Shown: in pieces, positions 12,181-25,098 of the stretch | Layout of the letters: each line of letters opens with the position of its first letter | Position numbering within the stretch: position 1 is the first letter of the stretch | Source: Cladobotryum mycophilum | Taxonomy: Eukaryota > Ascomycota > Sordariomycetes > Hypocreales > Hypocreaceae | DNA: 64,000 nucleotides | Assembly: GCA_036429605.1 (NCBI GenBank) | Contig: JAVFKD010000004.1 | Location: 4,712,001 to 4,776,000 of the forward strand | Direction of reading: 5' to 3' | Position numbers and translations under genes: made by a program | Notes under the pieces: model-generated | Database searches by the model: none | Told to the model about the DNA's origin: nothing | Seen by the model: only the letters and a program-made list of their open reading frames with translations

Positions 12181-14009
12181 GGAGGTGCGGAGGTGTGGGA
12201 AGAGATACTTCTTCATCACATTCCAAAACTCCAGAACAGTGCTAGGATAAACCCGGACGTAGAGATATGGCCCCCATGGGTCTTGACCCCATGAGGAGAA
12301 ACCCGCATACCTGGTGATTGCAACCGATCAGTTGTCCATCTACGTCACCCAATGCCAGCCCTACGGCAGCCTGAATGTCTCAGACTTTGTTGGTCTTGAC
12401 GTGCAGACGGTCATCCCACGAAGAATTGCAAGCGCGCTACGCTGCTGGGAAAGAGTGGAATGTCCCGACGTGACGGCGGCGGAATGGTTCTCCGCTTTGT
12501 GCCATCTCCACTGACCTGGTCTCTCATCAGCTCATTCTGATCTCCAACACCTTGCCGGATTGGTGGTATGCGTGGTATCTAGCATGAACCCGTCTCCTAG
12601 CAAATGCCCAAGCCTAGTTCTGTCACATTTGGTGGAGTGGGTCATCACATTTTGTGGCTTGATAGCCTTTACGATCCGTACCCGCTGATTCTTTTTGCAC
12701 GTACAAGTAGGTCGTAGAGCTTTGTGGAGAAAAGAGTGGACAGAGAGCTTCCGCTGCTGCTAAATTTGGGCCTTCAGATCAACCTTTTTACGCTCCATCA
12801 GCGTGAGTGAGCTGACTCGGCTTTTTACATGTCTTAGGTCGGCTTTTTTTTGTTGGGCTGGGGGACCACGGTATCCCCGTTCGTCAGATGCTTGGGGTGA
12901 GAACTCTGGTAAAACCTTATGCTGTGACGGTAACAAATAGGAGCACGGGGGCGTCCAGGGATGCCGTGCCTGCTTTGACAGCCTTGATCCTGAGTCGCCC
13001 ACACCTGGGCGCTCAAAGCTTTGGGCAGCAGGGAGAGCCCCGGAGTAAGAAGGAGGAGGCAATACTTTCAAGCACACGCACATGAATAGAGGCATGGGAA
13101 ACAACCCAGACTAAGCCGAACCCCACTCGGTCAAGGTGAAACCAATAGATACCTTATGGGGAAGCTTCGTGATGAGGACACTATCGTCAGAAAGTAACAT
13201 ACAGAACTTTGACTGGTCCATTATACGAAGAGCCAACAAAGTTTTGCCACCAGACTGTGCCTCTCGGCATGGCATTCGGCATCCGCGGAGTGAGTCACGT
13301 AGCAATCGTTTGATTGCATAGTTTCCCCCCCCCCCATGAAGGAGGTTGGGATCAAGCAAAAAGAGGACCATGTTATGGCTGATGTATGTGTACATGCTCG
13401 ATATTACTTGCTGGGGCGTCCTGGTGATCTGTATAGTGGGCCCTGAGAGTGTCTGGAGCTGGGATAGGAACCCGTATGAAGCCCCTGGACACTGCCTCCT
13501 AATCAAGAAGGTTGATCCGTAAACTGCATGCATGTTGAAATCATAGGGTATTATCGTGGTAATGCAGTCATTTGGCAACCATTCTCTACTTCTCATTTGA
13601 TTGAAATGACGGATTTATGTGAGTAATATTAGCCCCCCCTCTTCCCTCCCTCCAAGAACTGGCTCAAGGGGGAGAGAGGATGCCCAACGAAGACTCCTCG
13701 GGGGATGGAAGAGAGGTTACCCGGGCTCAGACAAATGTAATGACACAATCAACTACGAATAGAAATTCAAATTTCGCGAAAAGCCCTCACTGATATGCCC
13801 AAACCCCTCTCCAATCTCGTTCGTGCCCGTGTTCTGATAACCCCTTTCTGCCCAGGCGAAAGGGAGCCCCATTACAGGAAACCCAGTTTCCACCCAAAAC
13901 CTGTTTGAGATTTCTGCCCAACGACCACCCTCAAATAGCCTATCTCTCTCATTCGTACGCTTCCAAGCCAGCCGAGATTATTCGCACACGAAAATTCCTC
14001 ATGCCCATT

Positions 14010-14021
14010 GGGGGGGGGGGG
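14010..14021. repeat. G12 homopolymer
   Basis: Twelve consecutive G. Its true length is doubtful given the G-run undercalling seen elsewhere in the window. Confidence 0.85.
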
Positions 14022-14039
14022 ACCCCACGACGGCTCGGC

Positions 14040-14056
14040 AAAAAAAAAAAAAAAAA
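14040..14056. repeat. A17 homopolymer
   Basis: Seventeen consecutive A, 18 bases after the G12 run, in the 3' flank of the GPI-protein gene. Confidence 0.9.
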
Positions 14057-14229
14057 GAGAGAGATCCTGTTCGACAGACAATCAAAGGGACCACCGGCCC
14101 GGCTTCCTTTGATTGGGTTCTCCTGCACGATGGAGCAAAACGGACTGAATTGCCGCTTCGCTTGGCAAAAAAGACGTATAGACGTGCAGCAGAGAAGAGG
14201 AGTTTTTTTCCCCCTTCTGTACTGCGGAT

Positions 14230-14258
14230 ACCCATCCGTCCATCCATCCATCCATCCC
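14230..14258. repeat. (CCAT)n short tandem repeat
   Basis: Imperfect CCAT/CCGT units. Similar CCATCC runs occur around 5160-5180 and 31370-31390, so this is a common simple-sequence type here. Confidence 0.8.
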
Positions 14259-14364
14259 TTTTTTCCCTTCCTCTTTGCCCAATACTCCACTCCCCTTTTT
14301 GTCCGCGGACGGGCCGTCCCTAATGCACGAAAGGAGAGGTTTTTCTTTCTTTCTTTGCCGTCGA

Positions 14365-15270
14365 TCAAACCAACGCAAGCAACAATCCTGCCATGGCTCC
14401 GACGGCGGCAAACCTAACAGCATTGACTGCAGCTGCTCCACCTGTAACGACGGGTGGGCCGTCGTCGCTCGTGGACGTTGCGGTACCGGCGTGGCTCTCC
14501 GACCGAGAGGACAGATAGCTTGATATCACGGGGGCAGCGGTGCCCGCCTCTAGAGCGGTCGTCGTTGTCGTCGTCTTTGTAGAGCATCTATGTTCATATT
14601 CTGCGGGTTGTTGTGTCTTGTCCGAACAAGGAGATGAAACAGCTGGCGCGGCGTCTGACGTTGCCCCTGCGGTTGTCTTCAGGGTCGAGATCTCGATGAT
14701 GACAGTCGCGACAATCGTCGAACGAGAGCGAATCAACGTCGTCGTTTGCACCACAGCCGTCGTCGGCTGGTCTATGAACGAATTCGAGGATTCGTACACG
14801 TCCGGATTCCTATAGCACAGTCGAGACTTGGGATGGTCGACGCCGCCGTCCTGATTCGAACAACGTTTTGGTAAGAAGGTTGCTTTCGATGCGTGACTTG
14901 GGGGGATTTAAAGGAGATTATGAGGACTAACATCTGTTGCGATAGTTTCATAGCAATACTCTTCCGAGTACGAGAGCGATCTGTTTTGAGGTTGCTTTGC
15001 GTTAGTAATTCGACTCGATAACGATTTGTTCGTTGCCGCCGCCGCCCCTTTTGCAAGAGCTAGCGACGTTGTGTAACGATTTCAATAACTACGATCGCAC
15101 CCCAAGGGTTTGCCTCGACGGCTTCCCATACTCATTCTCTTTTTATATATCTTGGGAATCCTTATACCGACGGGAGAGTGGGAGACATCTTACTTAGGTA
15201 GACGATTGTCGTCGATGCCTTCAGCAAGGTTAGCCAGGGCTAGCCCAGCGAAAACGAGGACGCGAAACAT
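14365..15270 (-). CDS. Small secreted GPI-anchored, Ser/Thr-rich surface protein (predicted)
   Basis: Probable cell-surface protein of unknown function. The N-terminus encoded at 15270-15194 (MFRVLVFAGLALANLAEG) is a good signal peptide. The last exon ends in a hydrophobic tail, VRFAAVGAMAGLLLALV, after a small-residue stretch (TGGAAA) that fits a GPI attachment site. Between them are Thr/Ser-rich segments and Cys residues in EEYCYETIATD, RLCYRNPD, SSPCSDK and YEHRC. Best model: exons 15270-15194, 14980-14932 and 14850-14365, 203 residues. The ends are well supported. The middle exon and the last acceptor are inferred from frame, GT/AG ends and the Cys-containing segments; another acceptor at about 14816 is possible. 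I recognise no enzymatic domain. The product may be specific to a narrow fungal group. Confidence 0.6.
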
Positions 15271-17401
15271 GATTGTTCGAAAGGAAGCCTATTTGAGCTC
15301 GGGAGAGTGTGAGTTGGTATTTTTAAGCTCCTTTTCTTTTATTTCTTTTACCCAAACACATCGGATAGCAGCCTTAAAGTACTCGATGCCGCTGCATTGA
15401 CACCGTCACGCCGAACAAGACGGTTACTCCCTGCGAGAGCGATCCAATGCTCGGTTCGGTGGTGCCCCCATAACGGCGTACAATTAGCCAACGTGATCAT
15501 TATCTGATTGAACATGTCGGCATTCTTTATGGTGAATATTGAGTTACAAATTCGGCTAATTTGGTGTTGCAAGGTTGATCTTTCGACATGACAGAGCTAC
15601 GAAAGGCAGTCGTGTTGTCTGGAAGTGTGATACCTTGCGATGCTACAAAGACCGTTCAATAGTCTGTCGAAATCTTTGACGAGTATTTGTCTTTGGGTTT
15701 GACCTTTGAGCGTTTTTACATTGATGCATTGATATTCCCATTTGATCCTTGAGAGGAATGACAAGCATGGTGGAGGAATCCCAAGGGGGAGGAGGCACTA
15801 CCTCCCCTTAGGAGCAGTTTTGGTTTATTCGATGTCAACTTTCCATTGTAGGGGATCGATAGGTGTACGTCTTGATTTTCCAGTGTATTCTTGTGCTTTC
15901 TCTTGATAACAAGTCCCCATTCTCTCTATCCATGACAGTTATGTCTGGCTTTGGGGTAATGTTACAATACCACGCATCATCACACCGTAAACTTCTACCT
16001 CTAGCACAGCCTTGTTTATACTAGCACAGGTATATGGATATGACGGTGAGATCAACTCTCAATCTTGGCGTTTTTGTGCACCCGGTGCTCTACTGCCCCA
16101 TTGTACCACGCAGCGAGAAACAGCATCCTGCCGAGCCAACGAGCCAATGCCTCTGAGGAATGGTATTCTAGCACCTTGTGATTCCAGTAAAGGCCTTTTG
16201 ACATATGACAGCAGCTTCTCGGGCACCTTGGTACCTTGAGTCAACGTTATTGGCGAATGAGTATCCCCCTCGCGTGTCGTGTCGTTTGTGATGAAGGATC
16301 AAGAATTACGTTGACGCAGAAAACACACTGGTGGATATGGAGGATGGAGGATGCCAGCCTGCGAGTCACAGAGGCGATTAGAAGCTTTGTGATGTTGCTC
16401 TTTCGAGGATAAGGTGATTCTTTCGCTAAGGAGAATCTTATTCTGTGCAGCGGGACAGGTTGAGACGGGTTACCACGTCAAGGCATGCTACGTCAGGATT
16501 TGCCCCTCGATTAATTCACCACGATTCTCGCTAATACTTCTCTGTTAAAGGTTATTCACTACGATACGCTCGACGGAACTCTTTTTGGAGACGTTGTTCA
16601 GAAGTTAGATGGTATCTTGCTCTTCCTCGATGATGAGCCTGATGCCCAAAGAAGTGCAAGATACCTAGATTTCCAAGAGTTCATCATAATCGGCTTGCTC
16701 CGAGATTCTTATGCGGTGTAGCATCAAGGATTTGGAGTTCTTTGGGCATATGAAGCCCGTCCATGGGACTTTGATTCCATTTGATTCTTTCTTGGGCTGC
16801 GGATTTGGTGTGACGTTGCGTGCTGGTCGTACCAGGCAGAGCATGATAATGTCCACCACATACGGCGTACAGATCCCTCACGATTTACGTTTCGCAGCAG
16901 AATGTGTCGCCAATATGTGATGCTCTATCCTCGTGTTCGCTTCGCAGTCCAATGGAAGCATTAAACGAACGATTCGTCACAAAATCGATAGCAGTTAGCG
17001 ATGCAACCTCTCACCTCACCATCGCCCAACACCAACCCGCTACCCTATAGAGAAGGTCTTGAAGGAGCAATCAGCCATCACAATCAGAGTCAACACATTT
17101 TTATTTTTTGTGATCTTCTTCTGTTATATCAAACTGTTGGAAATCAATAGTTTTCTTTATTTATCTGGATTTAGGTTTGGCATTCGTGCAACTACCATTT
17201 TTGGCGTCAAGATCAAACAAAGCACGACTTATGAGAGCGAAACAAGAACACCCAAAACTAAGATACTCTGGTGTTCGGCAGGTATAATTCCTACAACTTT
17301 TGCAACGCTACTTGGACTCTACCAACCATGATACAACTTGGTATATAAGCAGCAAATAACCAAACAACAACAATCACCACCGTGCAACATCTCCGTGTGA
17401 A
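15271..17401. other. 2.1-kb intergenic region
   Basis: Divergent space between the GPI-protein gene and the small candidate gene at 17402. No open frame here has a start, splice or compositional signature I would trust. Confidence 0.5.
17342..17349 (+). promoter_or_regulatory. TATA box (TATATAAG)
   Basis: A strong TATA-type element 53 bases before the candidate ATG at 17402. It is followed by a CA-rich leader (CCAAACAACAACAATCACC), the composition usual for 5' leaders of well-expressed fungal genes. Confidence 0.5.
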
Positions 17402-17685
17402 ATGTCCGGCCGACCCACTGAATCGGAGGTGCTCCGTCGAGGCGCAGCGGATCGCTCCCGTTCCCGGGACACGGGAAAAGGGTCAGTCAAGGGGCCCAAG
17501 CCAGGCAGGCAGAGAGAGCATCAGGGACGCAAATCGCGTTGTGGTAAATGTGAAGTGGGAATGAAGCTGGATCTAATCTTTGGGGCCTAGTTCGTCCTCC
17601 CCCAGCTGCGACGCCGGCTCTCCCAGCCCAGCCCCTGTCTACGATCTTGAGTGGTACTTTTGATGTCTCGACCCTGCTGATGTGA
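17402..17685 (+). CDS. Candidate small basic protein, two exons (hypothetical)
   Basis: Candidate gene supported by a TATA box, a CA-rich leader and a plausible 47-nt intron (GTAAAT donor, CTAAT branch-like motif, CCTAG acceptor). Exons 17402-17543 and 17591-17685 would encode 78 residues. The first part is basic and Gly/Arg/Lys/Ser-rich (SRSRDTGKGSVKGPKPGRQR), the second Pro/Ala-rich. Without splicing the frame still gives a 62-residue product ending at 17590. I recognise no family, and the coding call rests only on signals around it. It may equally be a transcribed non-coding leader. Confidence 0.3.
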
Positions 17686-20600
17686 ATCATCCGACTAGAC
17701 TGATCCTCAAGTGCTGCCGCTAGCTACGCCAGGTTTCACACGTACCAGTTCGTGTTGTTTTCTTTCTTTGTCGTCTTTTAATAGTTTGATCGTGGGTAAC
17801 ACAATAACACACAAGCCCGTTCGTTTGTCCAGTTTTCCCGGAGTAGGGTCTCCGTGTCTAATCTCCTGGAGAGAGGCGATGGCAATTTGGATGATTGGCA
17901 TTGCGAGAATGGGAACCCCATATGAGGCCTACGCTAATCGGTGCTCTTCCTAGGCCGGGAGATGCTGGTTTCCTATTTTTCTTTTTCTTTTTGGCCTCGG
18001 GACTTGCCAGGCACAAAGCAAGTCACCTTTCTTTTTCTTCTTTACGCCGCTGAGGCTAGCAAAAAGACCTTGTGATATGAGGCATCTATCTCATGTATTG
18101 GCACAGACAGATAAAGAGCCCTAAGCACTAGGTGCAGCGCGCTGATGTTGTCCCTGGCCCTTTCAAACCTCCTCGTGACAGCAGCCACGGAGCTGCACGC
18201 CATTTTATGGCTCGAGTGCCGGACGCCATTTCCAGCAGCTGCCGGAGGGATTTGATGCGTCATAACAGGGAGTTTTCTTTCTTCTAGTGACTATGTGAAA
18301 TGAGGCTCATAAGACCAACTTGCCATGGCGTATGACTGAGCTTTGTGAAGAGCGTAAATTACATTGAAGGGTTGTTTGTTAGCTGGCGACTATTGCCTTG
18401 AACTAGTAATCAACGTCACGGAATTCTCATTACAATAAGCATGATGGATGGATTGATGCTATTCACTGAGGGTCCTTGGCGCTGCAGGTAGGCGTACTTG
18501 TAAGTCGAGATTTTGGGACCTGCTCTACTTGTGCTGTAGATAATGCGAGTGAGATGCGGCAGACGCTATCTTCAGCGCTGATGATAACATCTTGGAGGGT
18601 GGTGAGATGGCGATGCGATGGTGTTGGTGGTGGTAAGAAAACAGTTGCTGCAAGGGGCTGCCGCACACTTGTTAGAGAGCATGCAGGTAAAGGCATAATA
18701 AGACCTTTGGGTCATCTCTAGCGGCATCCGGCACCTTCACTTTTCTCTCTCTTCGCATTGCGTGGAGGAATAGCGGCAGTGAGTGCCGGTGATGGGGGTT
18801 GATCATGCTGACGGCTTGGGTTTGTTATCCCCCTCATAGGTAGATAGCCTTGGGACTGTCAAAAAGTGAGGCGGGCGTCAGGCAGCTGCAGAGATCTGCG
18901 CCATGGTCTTCTTCCCATGATTCTGGGTGCCAAAGTCACATGTTGGCTGTCATATGCGGATTAACGAAAACGAGCACGAAATTGGCCCATTTTCCGCAGT
19001 GACATATCGTGCATCTCTGTTGAGGTTGCGGTATCGAGTTGTGAGGGACTGAAATGGTGCGTGTGCCATCAGGGGGAACCTCAATGGAAGATTTTCTTTC
19101 TTTCTTTATTTCTTGAAGTTGTCAATTCTTCTTAGTCGGTGTAAAAAGCCACGATCATTTGATGCGCTGTGCACTGACATGTGTCCCGTCTGGTTGGGAT
19201 GATGTTGGTTGGTTCACGTCCAAGAAACCCAGACAAAATGAAGAGAAGGGGGGATGTTTGCTTCTTTTGGCGTTGCAAAAGGACCAATCATGAGCTGAGG
19301 AGTACAATCACGTGATTTGACAGATTGTCTCGCTTTGGCCGAATGACTGTCCCCACTAGGACCAACCACGCACGACTATCTCAGACCATTCAAGGGGACC
19401 CCTTCTCCCCCCCCAAAAAAAGAAGACCCACGCAAGCCACGCATGAGTTCGTTCGAACGGTGGCACAAACCAGAGACAAAAGGCAAAGACAAGACATGCA
19501 CTCGTCCCATCTAGGAATTGTCTGTCAGACTTTTAATGTGCGTTCGGCTCACCAGCATGGCCTACCTGAAACTACGGAGTGCAGAAAGCGTCTTGGCTCT
19601 GATGCTGATGCATTACAGAAAAACAGACAGAACATTTTGACGGCTTGATTTTATTGTGTGCACCAAGAAGCGAAAAAATACAGGAAAAAAAAGAGAAAAA
19701 AAGAAAAAAAGGGTGGCTTCGTGTCCACTCCATGTACCCTATGCAACGTTGTCTTCGTCCGACCCTCAGCCTTGCAGGAATCGCCTTTTCGGACCGAGCG
19801 AGCAGCCCTAAGCTAATTGCAGGATGGCGCCCTCCCCTCTCCTCAAACCGCTGGAGCGAGACAGGATATTGTTTCTTGCCCTGGCCCTTGGGTAGTCTTT
19901 CTCCGCATTTACCCAGCCAGCCAGCCAGCCAGATCCGGGGGTGGTGTGGGTGGTGATTTTTTCTTCTTTAATTTCTAAAACATTGATGAATCAACATCAC
20001 AAATGTGCGCAATCGTTGGGAGTTGACTTGCTGCGACGCAATCGTCAAGGGGGTTTCTTTTACTGGGGACCCCGATGCGACGCCAGGAAAGGACTTGAGG
20101 CCTTTGGAGTTGGTGGAACACCAAGGGAAGTAAAATAGAAGCCAGTTTGAACTTGATTTGCTCTGCCCCTCCTTTTGCCGAACGCCGTGGCTGACCGTGG
20201 CGCTCGCTTGAACTCATTCCATTATGCACACAAGTGGCCAGGGAATGCTCTGAGCAAGGGGGAGGGGGGCGCATGCTGGGGGACTCCAGGGGGACCCAAG
20301 AAACTCCCCAATAAGTTTTTCCCTCGAGCTCAACCCAGAACAGACAGTCCGTCCGTTATTGCAGTCATGCCAGGTGGGTTAATTTGTTTGAGGCTGTTTA
20401 ACGGCTGTCAAGTTCGCATGGGGAGCGAGTCGTTGACAATATTGGTGGCTTGTTGATAATCCGAAATTATACGGATGCTTCCTCTCATTATTTCCCGGAA
20501 AGAAACTGGAATTAACAAATCCATCCATCCAGATTACACAGGCCTGAGCACTCGTACGACAAAGAGTACAGATCATGTCATCGCTCATACGGGTGGTTCT

Positions 20601-22929
20601 CACAGGTACTGACGTATTTACACAAGTTCCTTTACATCACCACCGGCTCACGACGGCGTCAACTGGGGGGAGGGGGCTGCGCGGCACGTCAGAAAAAAGA
20701 AGAAAAGAATTTTATTATTGCCTGCCAAGTTTGCTTCTATGCTTAAGAGCAGTCCGCAAGCGTGCGTCGACTGCGCGGAATGCATCACTTTGTCTGCGCA
20801 TGACACTGCGGGTGATTGGTGGATGTACCGTGGCATCCACGCATCCACACCTCGTGCTCTCAAATCTGGGGTACAGGCCTTTTGTGATGGATCGCCTAGA
20901 AGGATGCGCCTGTGCTGCACGTTGCGCAAAGGGTATAGGGGTATGGGGGGAGGGGAGTCAGTTGATTTTTCTCTCTTTCTTTCTGTGCCAGTCGGGCACA
21001 CATACCTACCGCCAGAATTTTTGACATGGGAAAAGCGGGAAGAAGAGAGACAGCATTTCGAGAGGATGTCGATAGTTCAGCCGCCGCGCAAATGAAGAGT
21101 CCGTGTCTCAGGCAGCTGGAACCATAATGGCGGGCCAGTTATAGTAGTTGAATTTTCTTTCTTCTTCGTCTCTGGATTCAGGGACTTGGTATGTATTTGG
21201 TACTTGGTTTATAGCGCTGGCTAACTGACGGGAGAAAAAGGAGACAAAAAAGCATTCTGTCTGATGCCCAATCTCAGCATGCAGTGACTAAGAGGCCACA
21301 AAACTGGCAGCTGCTGTACATACTTGTCATCCAAGCCCCCCGCAGAGTCCAAACCAAACCAGGCAGACGAGTTGCGCTTCTGGAATTGAAGGAAGCGGGT
21401 TTCGAAACGGGTCTGCGTCTCTAGTCCAGCTCTAGATTTGCACGGTGCTGACTGGAAATGCAGGCCACTGGGGGGGGAGGCATCGCCACTCTCTCCGGTT
21501 TGTCTCTTCTGAATGAAGCTCTTTTTAAAACTATATTGGCATCGAGTTGTCCTTTTGACTGGGAGAAACACCCAGATGATGTGCCTCTGGCATCATCATC
21601 CACCAAAGTCTAGCACGCGAGCGTACCGTCATACTCGAGACATTTGACACACTGACCTGAATGGGCTGCAAAGAGAGACAAAGAGACAAACAGCGTCAGA
21701 AATAGCACCAGGCGTGGCACCCTAGGCAAGGATTTGATGCTGACGGGGTAGCCGACTTCCTTTTTTCTTTCCTGATGGCGGGACGGCGGCGTTAGGAAGC
21801 AGTATGCGACTGAGAGTTATCGCACTGTAAATAGGCAGTGGTTTTTGCTGCATCAGCCCCGTACGACGTTGTGCGCGGCGCAGACTTTGCCTAGCAATTT
21901 CCATCAGGCGGGTCAGGGGAGGCAATTGTCTGCGAACCCGCGCGCTCCAGCTCTCCCCGGTGGCGCGGCACAGTGTGTGCAACCGCAGGACTTTGAGAGG
22001 ACTTTTGGTCGTTGGATGGCTTGTACTAGAGACGCACCGTGTTGATGCTAGTCAGAGCATCTCTGTCTCTCTCACACACACTCTCTCTCTTGCTCTCTGC
22101 CTCTCTTCTTGGGAGGCTTCTTGGCTTCTTGGCTTCCTCCTCCTACCCCTGCCCTTGTGCTGCTGGTGGGCCAATACGCCAATACCAGGGGATTCACAGT
22201 TTGACTCAAACCCACCAATCCATCCCGCCTGCTCTTCTCTGCCACCCAGGCTAATTTCTCTGGCGTTGAATGGGCTGGGTCGTTCCCTGTTCTGGTTCGG
22301 TGCTCCGTGCTCATTCCAGCCGGGACACCAACGAGTCCGCCCTCCTCGTCCTCTCAATCCACTCTGTGGTCGATTTTGTACTTCGGGTCCGCTTCCCCCA
22401 ACACCTGTTGGATTTCCGCTGCTTCAAATCTCACTCCCTTATTCTTCCTCGTCATACCCATTCGATCCTCCAAACCGCCCCCTTTGGCCGACATATTGCT
22501 GGGAAGAAGAAGCGAACAACCCGTCATTCCTTTTCAACCAACATCAATAATCACAGCTTGAACAGCATCATCGAACCTTTCTTTGTGTGCGATTTCGTCT
22601 GAACCCGGTATCTGGGTCTCTGGCTCCGCCTAATAAGCGACTCTCCCCGCGTTTTGGCCCGCATCGAAAGGGCCGAATAACACCTCCATACATCCCATAT
22701 TTCTCCAACCGCATACACACTACGAATCGCTTCGCGGGCGCCTGTAGATTTCTCCCCGCATAACTCAATCAATCCTGGGGTTGGGTTCATACCATCGACT
22801 CGACCGGATCAATAAGTCTTGACGTCCCCGCGTTTTCGCCGCCCACTCCTCCGTGCGACGAAGAGCCTAATCGACAACGACTCAACTTTCTTTTCCTCTT
22901 CTTGACGACGATTCCGACCGACGCCCATC
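17686..22929. other. 5.2-kb gene-free region upstream of a regulator
   Basis: No supported gene on either strand. It contains G/A- and C/T-rich tracts and several CCAAT-like motifs. The last 0.9 kb is pyrimidine-rich and looks like a long leader of the regulator at 22930. Very long upstream regions are common for fungal regulatory genes. Confidence 0.5.
22060..22929 (+). promoter_or_regulatory. Probable long pyrimidine-rich 5' leader of the Zn2Cys6 gene
   Basis: Starts with a CTCTCACACACTCTCTC simple repeat at 22060-22111 and stays C/T-rich up to the ATG at 22930, as in long fungal 5' UTRs. Several short upstream open frames occur in it (for example 22270-22602), which could dampen translation. 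The transcription start cannot be fixed from sequence. Confidence 0.35.
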
Positions 22930-25098
22930 ATGACTCAGGCCGTGAAGAGGGCCTGTGATGCTTGCCATCGCAGGAAAGTCAAGTGCGACGGCATCAATCC
23001 GTGTCGCAATTGCTCATCGGCGCAGTTGTCTTGTACATACAATGCCATTCCTCAGAAGAAGGGCCCCAAGGGCTCCAGAGCAAAGGTCATCAGCGAGTTG
23101 CGCGAGACACAGCGACAGACGAGCTTGTCCGCCAAGGTCCAGAATAGAATGAACGGTATTCCCTGCACGCCCACCAGCCCGAGCCTCACACCGACTCCGG
23201 GTCTGTTGACCAGCGACATGGTCAAGGAGTGTGCCACATTCTTCTTCGACAACCTCAACTCACAAGCGCCGATCCTCGACCGAAGAGCAGTTGAGCAGCA
23301 GATTCTGTATATGGAACAAAACCGAGATGCCTACTGCTTGATGACCTCCATGTGCGCCTTTGTCATGCTTCAGCCTGGCATGACGATGCCCGCAGGCGAT
23401 CCCTATAACCTCGACATGGTACCTGGCGCCAACATCATCTCCAGCCAACTGCTTATGGAAGAGACGCTCAGAGTGCGCAAGGGATATGAATATCTCGATT
23501 CCATCACTCTCAATGCCTTGGCCACCAACTTTTTCATTTTCGGTTGTTACTATGGCCAGGAGATGCACGACAAGGCCTGGTACTACCTCCGCGAAGCTAC
23601 GACTATGATTCAAATGGTTGGCATGAATAAAGAAGAGTACTACATGCAGTTTGATGCTGCCGATGCTGCTCGACGTCGGCGACTGTACTGGCTATTCTTC
23701 GTCATTGAGCGGTGAGTTTGCCCTAAACACCTAGGTATTCAGACATGTAGATCGCTAATGAAATTTCTTTTTAGAGCATATGCTATCCAGCGCCAGCGGC
23801 CCCTTACACTCCAGGCCACCATCAACCTCCCGACTCTTGGCGACGATCCGACAGACCCCCTTGCTCACCAGCTCAATGGGTTTATTCTCCTCGTCAACCT
23901 CTTCCGACCATTCGACGATGCCTTCATGACTACCTGGAACAAGACCCGAAGCCATCTTTCGGCTCAATATGTTTCAGGCTTGCAGAAGCAGCTGAACGAG
24001 CTTGCTCAGTCCTACATATGCCAAGACTCTAGCTTTAATGACCTCAATGCCAACCAGCAGTGGTTAAAGAGCACTGTCTGGCAGTTGAGCAATGGTGTGG
24101 TGAACGGCCCCACTGAGGACTCTATGTCGTTCCAGTATCCCATGAACATGTCCAGAGAACTCCTGATGAATATGGCTTCTCAATTCCCTGGTCAGGGCAT
24201 GGAACTCTTGAACTCGGGCTTACTCGAGAAGCTCATTGAGGCTGCCTATTCTATGACCGAATACCTCGCTTTGCAACCTGCATCGCGAGACCCATTCGCT
24301 GTGGGCCCTCGTGAATATCTCAACCAAATCATCACCATTGTCGCAACCTCTCGAAACGGCGACTACCGCTTCCTCCCATTGCTCATGAGCAAGGTTAGCG
24401 ATGTGCTTCCCCGCCTTGCTAATCCCATGCTTCAAAATGCCCCTGAAAACGCCAGCATGGCCAATGTGGACATTTTCGATGGCTTCGGCAATGCGGGCAT
24501 GGCTCAGCCACCGCAGATGCAGATGATGGACACTGAGTATGACAGAAAGTTCTCGGTTGAGGAGTATGAGAAGAAGTATGCTATGGAAATGAGCGGCAAC
24601 ACTCCAGAGTCAGCTGCCAACTCTAACCCTGGCGCAACACCCCCAGGACCACCGGCACCCTCTGAGATGGGCAGTTCCTTTGTTGGCTCGCCAGCCATTA
24701 TGTCACCAACTGTAGAGTATCCTCACGGCATGAGTGGCTACGCTTGCACACCAATGTCGGAGATGGTTATGAGTCCTCTGGGGCCTCATCCGCCGCAAGG
24801 CCAGCATCAACACCAACACTTGACTGGCCAACCAATGAACCATGGTCATGACTCTATGGGACAGCACTTAAATGCCATGACTCCCGCAAATATGCCGCCT
24901 CATGTCATTCCATCGTCACATCCGATGAGTGGCATGGGAGGCATTCGCCCGCCACCACAGCGACAAGAAAGCTTCACCCTGTCTGGCCAGCCCCCTATGC
25001 GTGGTGACTTTCACAACATGCAGAGAGGTCACCCTGATACTGCAATGGTGGGAATGAATTCGATGACTGGTGAGATCAACTTTGCTGCCCTTCGGTAG
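22930..25098 (+). CDS. Zn2Cys6 transcription factor (sugar-utilisation-regulator type)
   Basis: Nuclear fungal regulator. The N-terminus carries a canonical cluster, C9-X2-C12-X6-C19-X5-C25-X2-C28-X6-C35, in KRACDACHRRKVKCDGINPC, followed by the linker QKKGPKGSRAKVISELRETQ. The middle part (roughly residues 90-450) has the helical character of a fungal-specific TF domain, including the RRLYWLFFVIER segment that spans the intron. The C-terminal 170 residues are rich in Pro, Met, Gly, Gln and His, typical of an activation region. Exons are 22930-23711 and 23775-25098 with a 63-nt intron (GTGAGT donor), giving 701 residues. From memory the N-terminal sequence resembles proteins annotated as sucrose/maltose utilisation regulators; I have not verified this, so I give no symbol. 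The downstream neighbours (lipase, GH47) do not show its targets. Confidence 0.92.

Larger units (their letters stand above)
11166..14364. other. 3.2-kb intergenic region
   Basis: 3' flank of the dioxygenase and 3' flank of the GPI-protein gene. It contains a GT microsatellite, a G12 run and an A17 run. Open frames on both strands are short or random-looking, and I see no gene. Confidence 0.5.

Noticed and set aside
12275..12293. Near-perfect inverted repeat (CATGGGTC / GACCCCATG) that briefly suggested a tRNA or attenuator
   Set aside because: Loop of two bases, no A/B box or cloverleaf around it, and no neighbouring gene that would use it.
20520..21100. Overlapping open frames on both strands upstream of the regulator at 22930
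   Set aside because: Mutually overlapping, low-complexity and with no splice or family support; regarded as chance frames.
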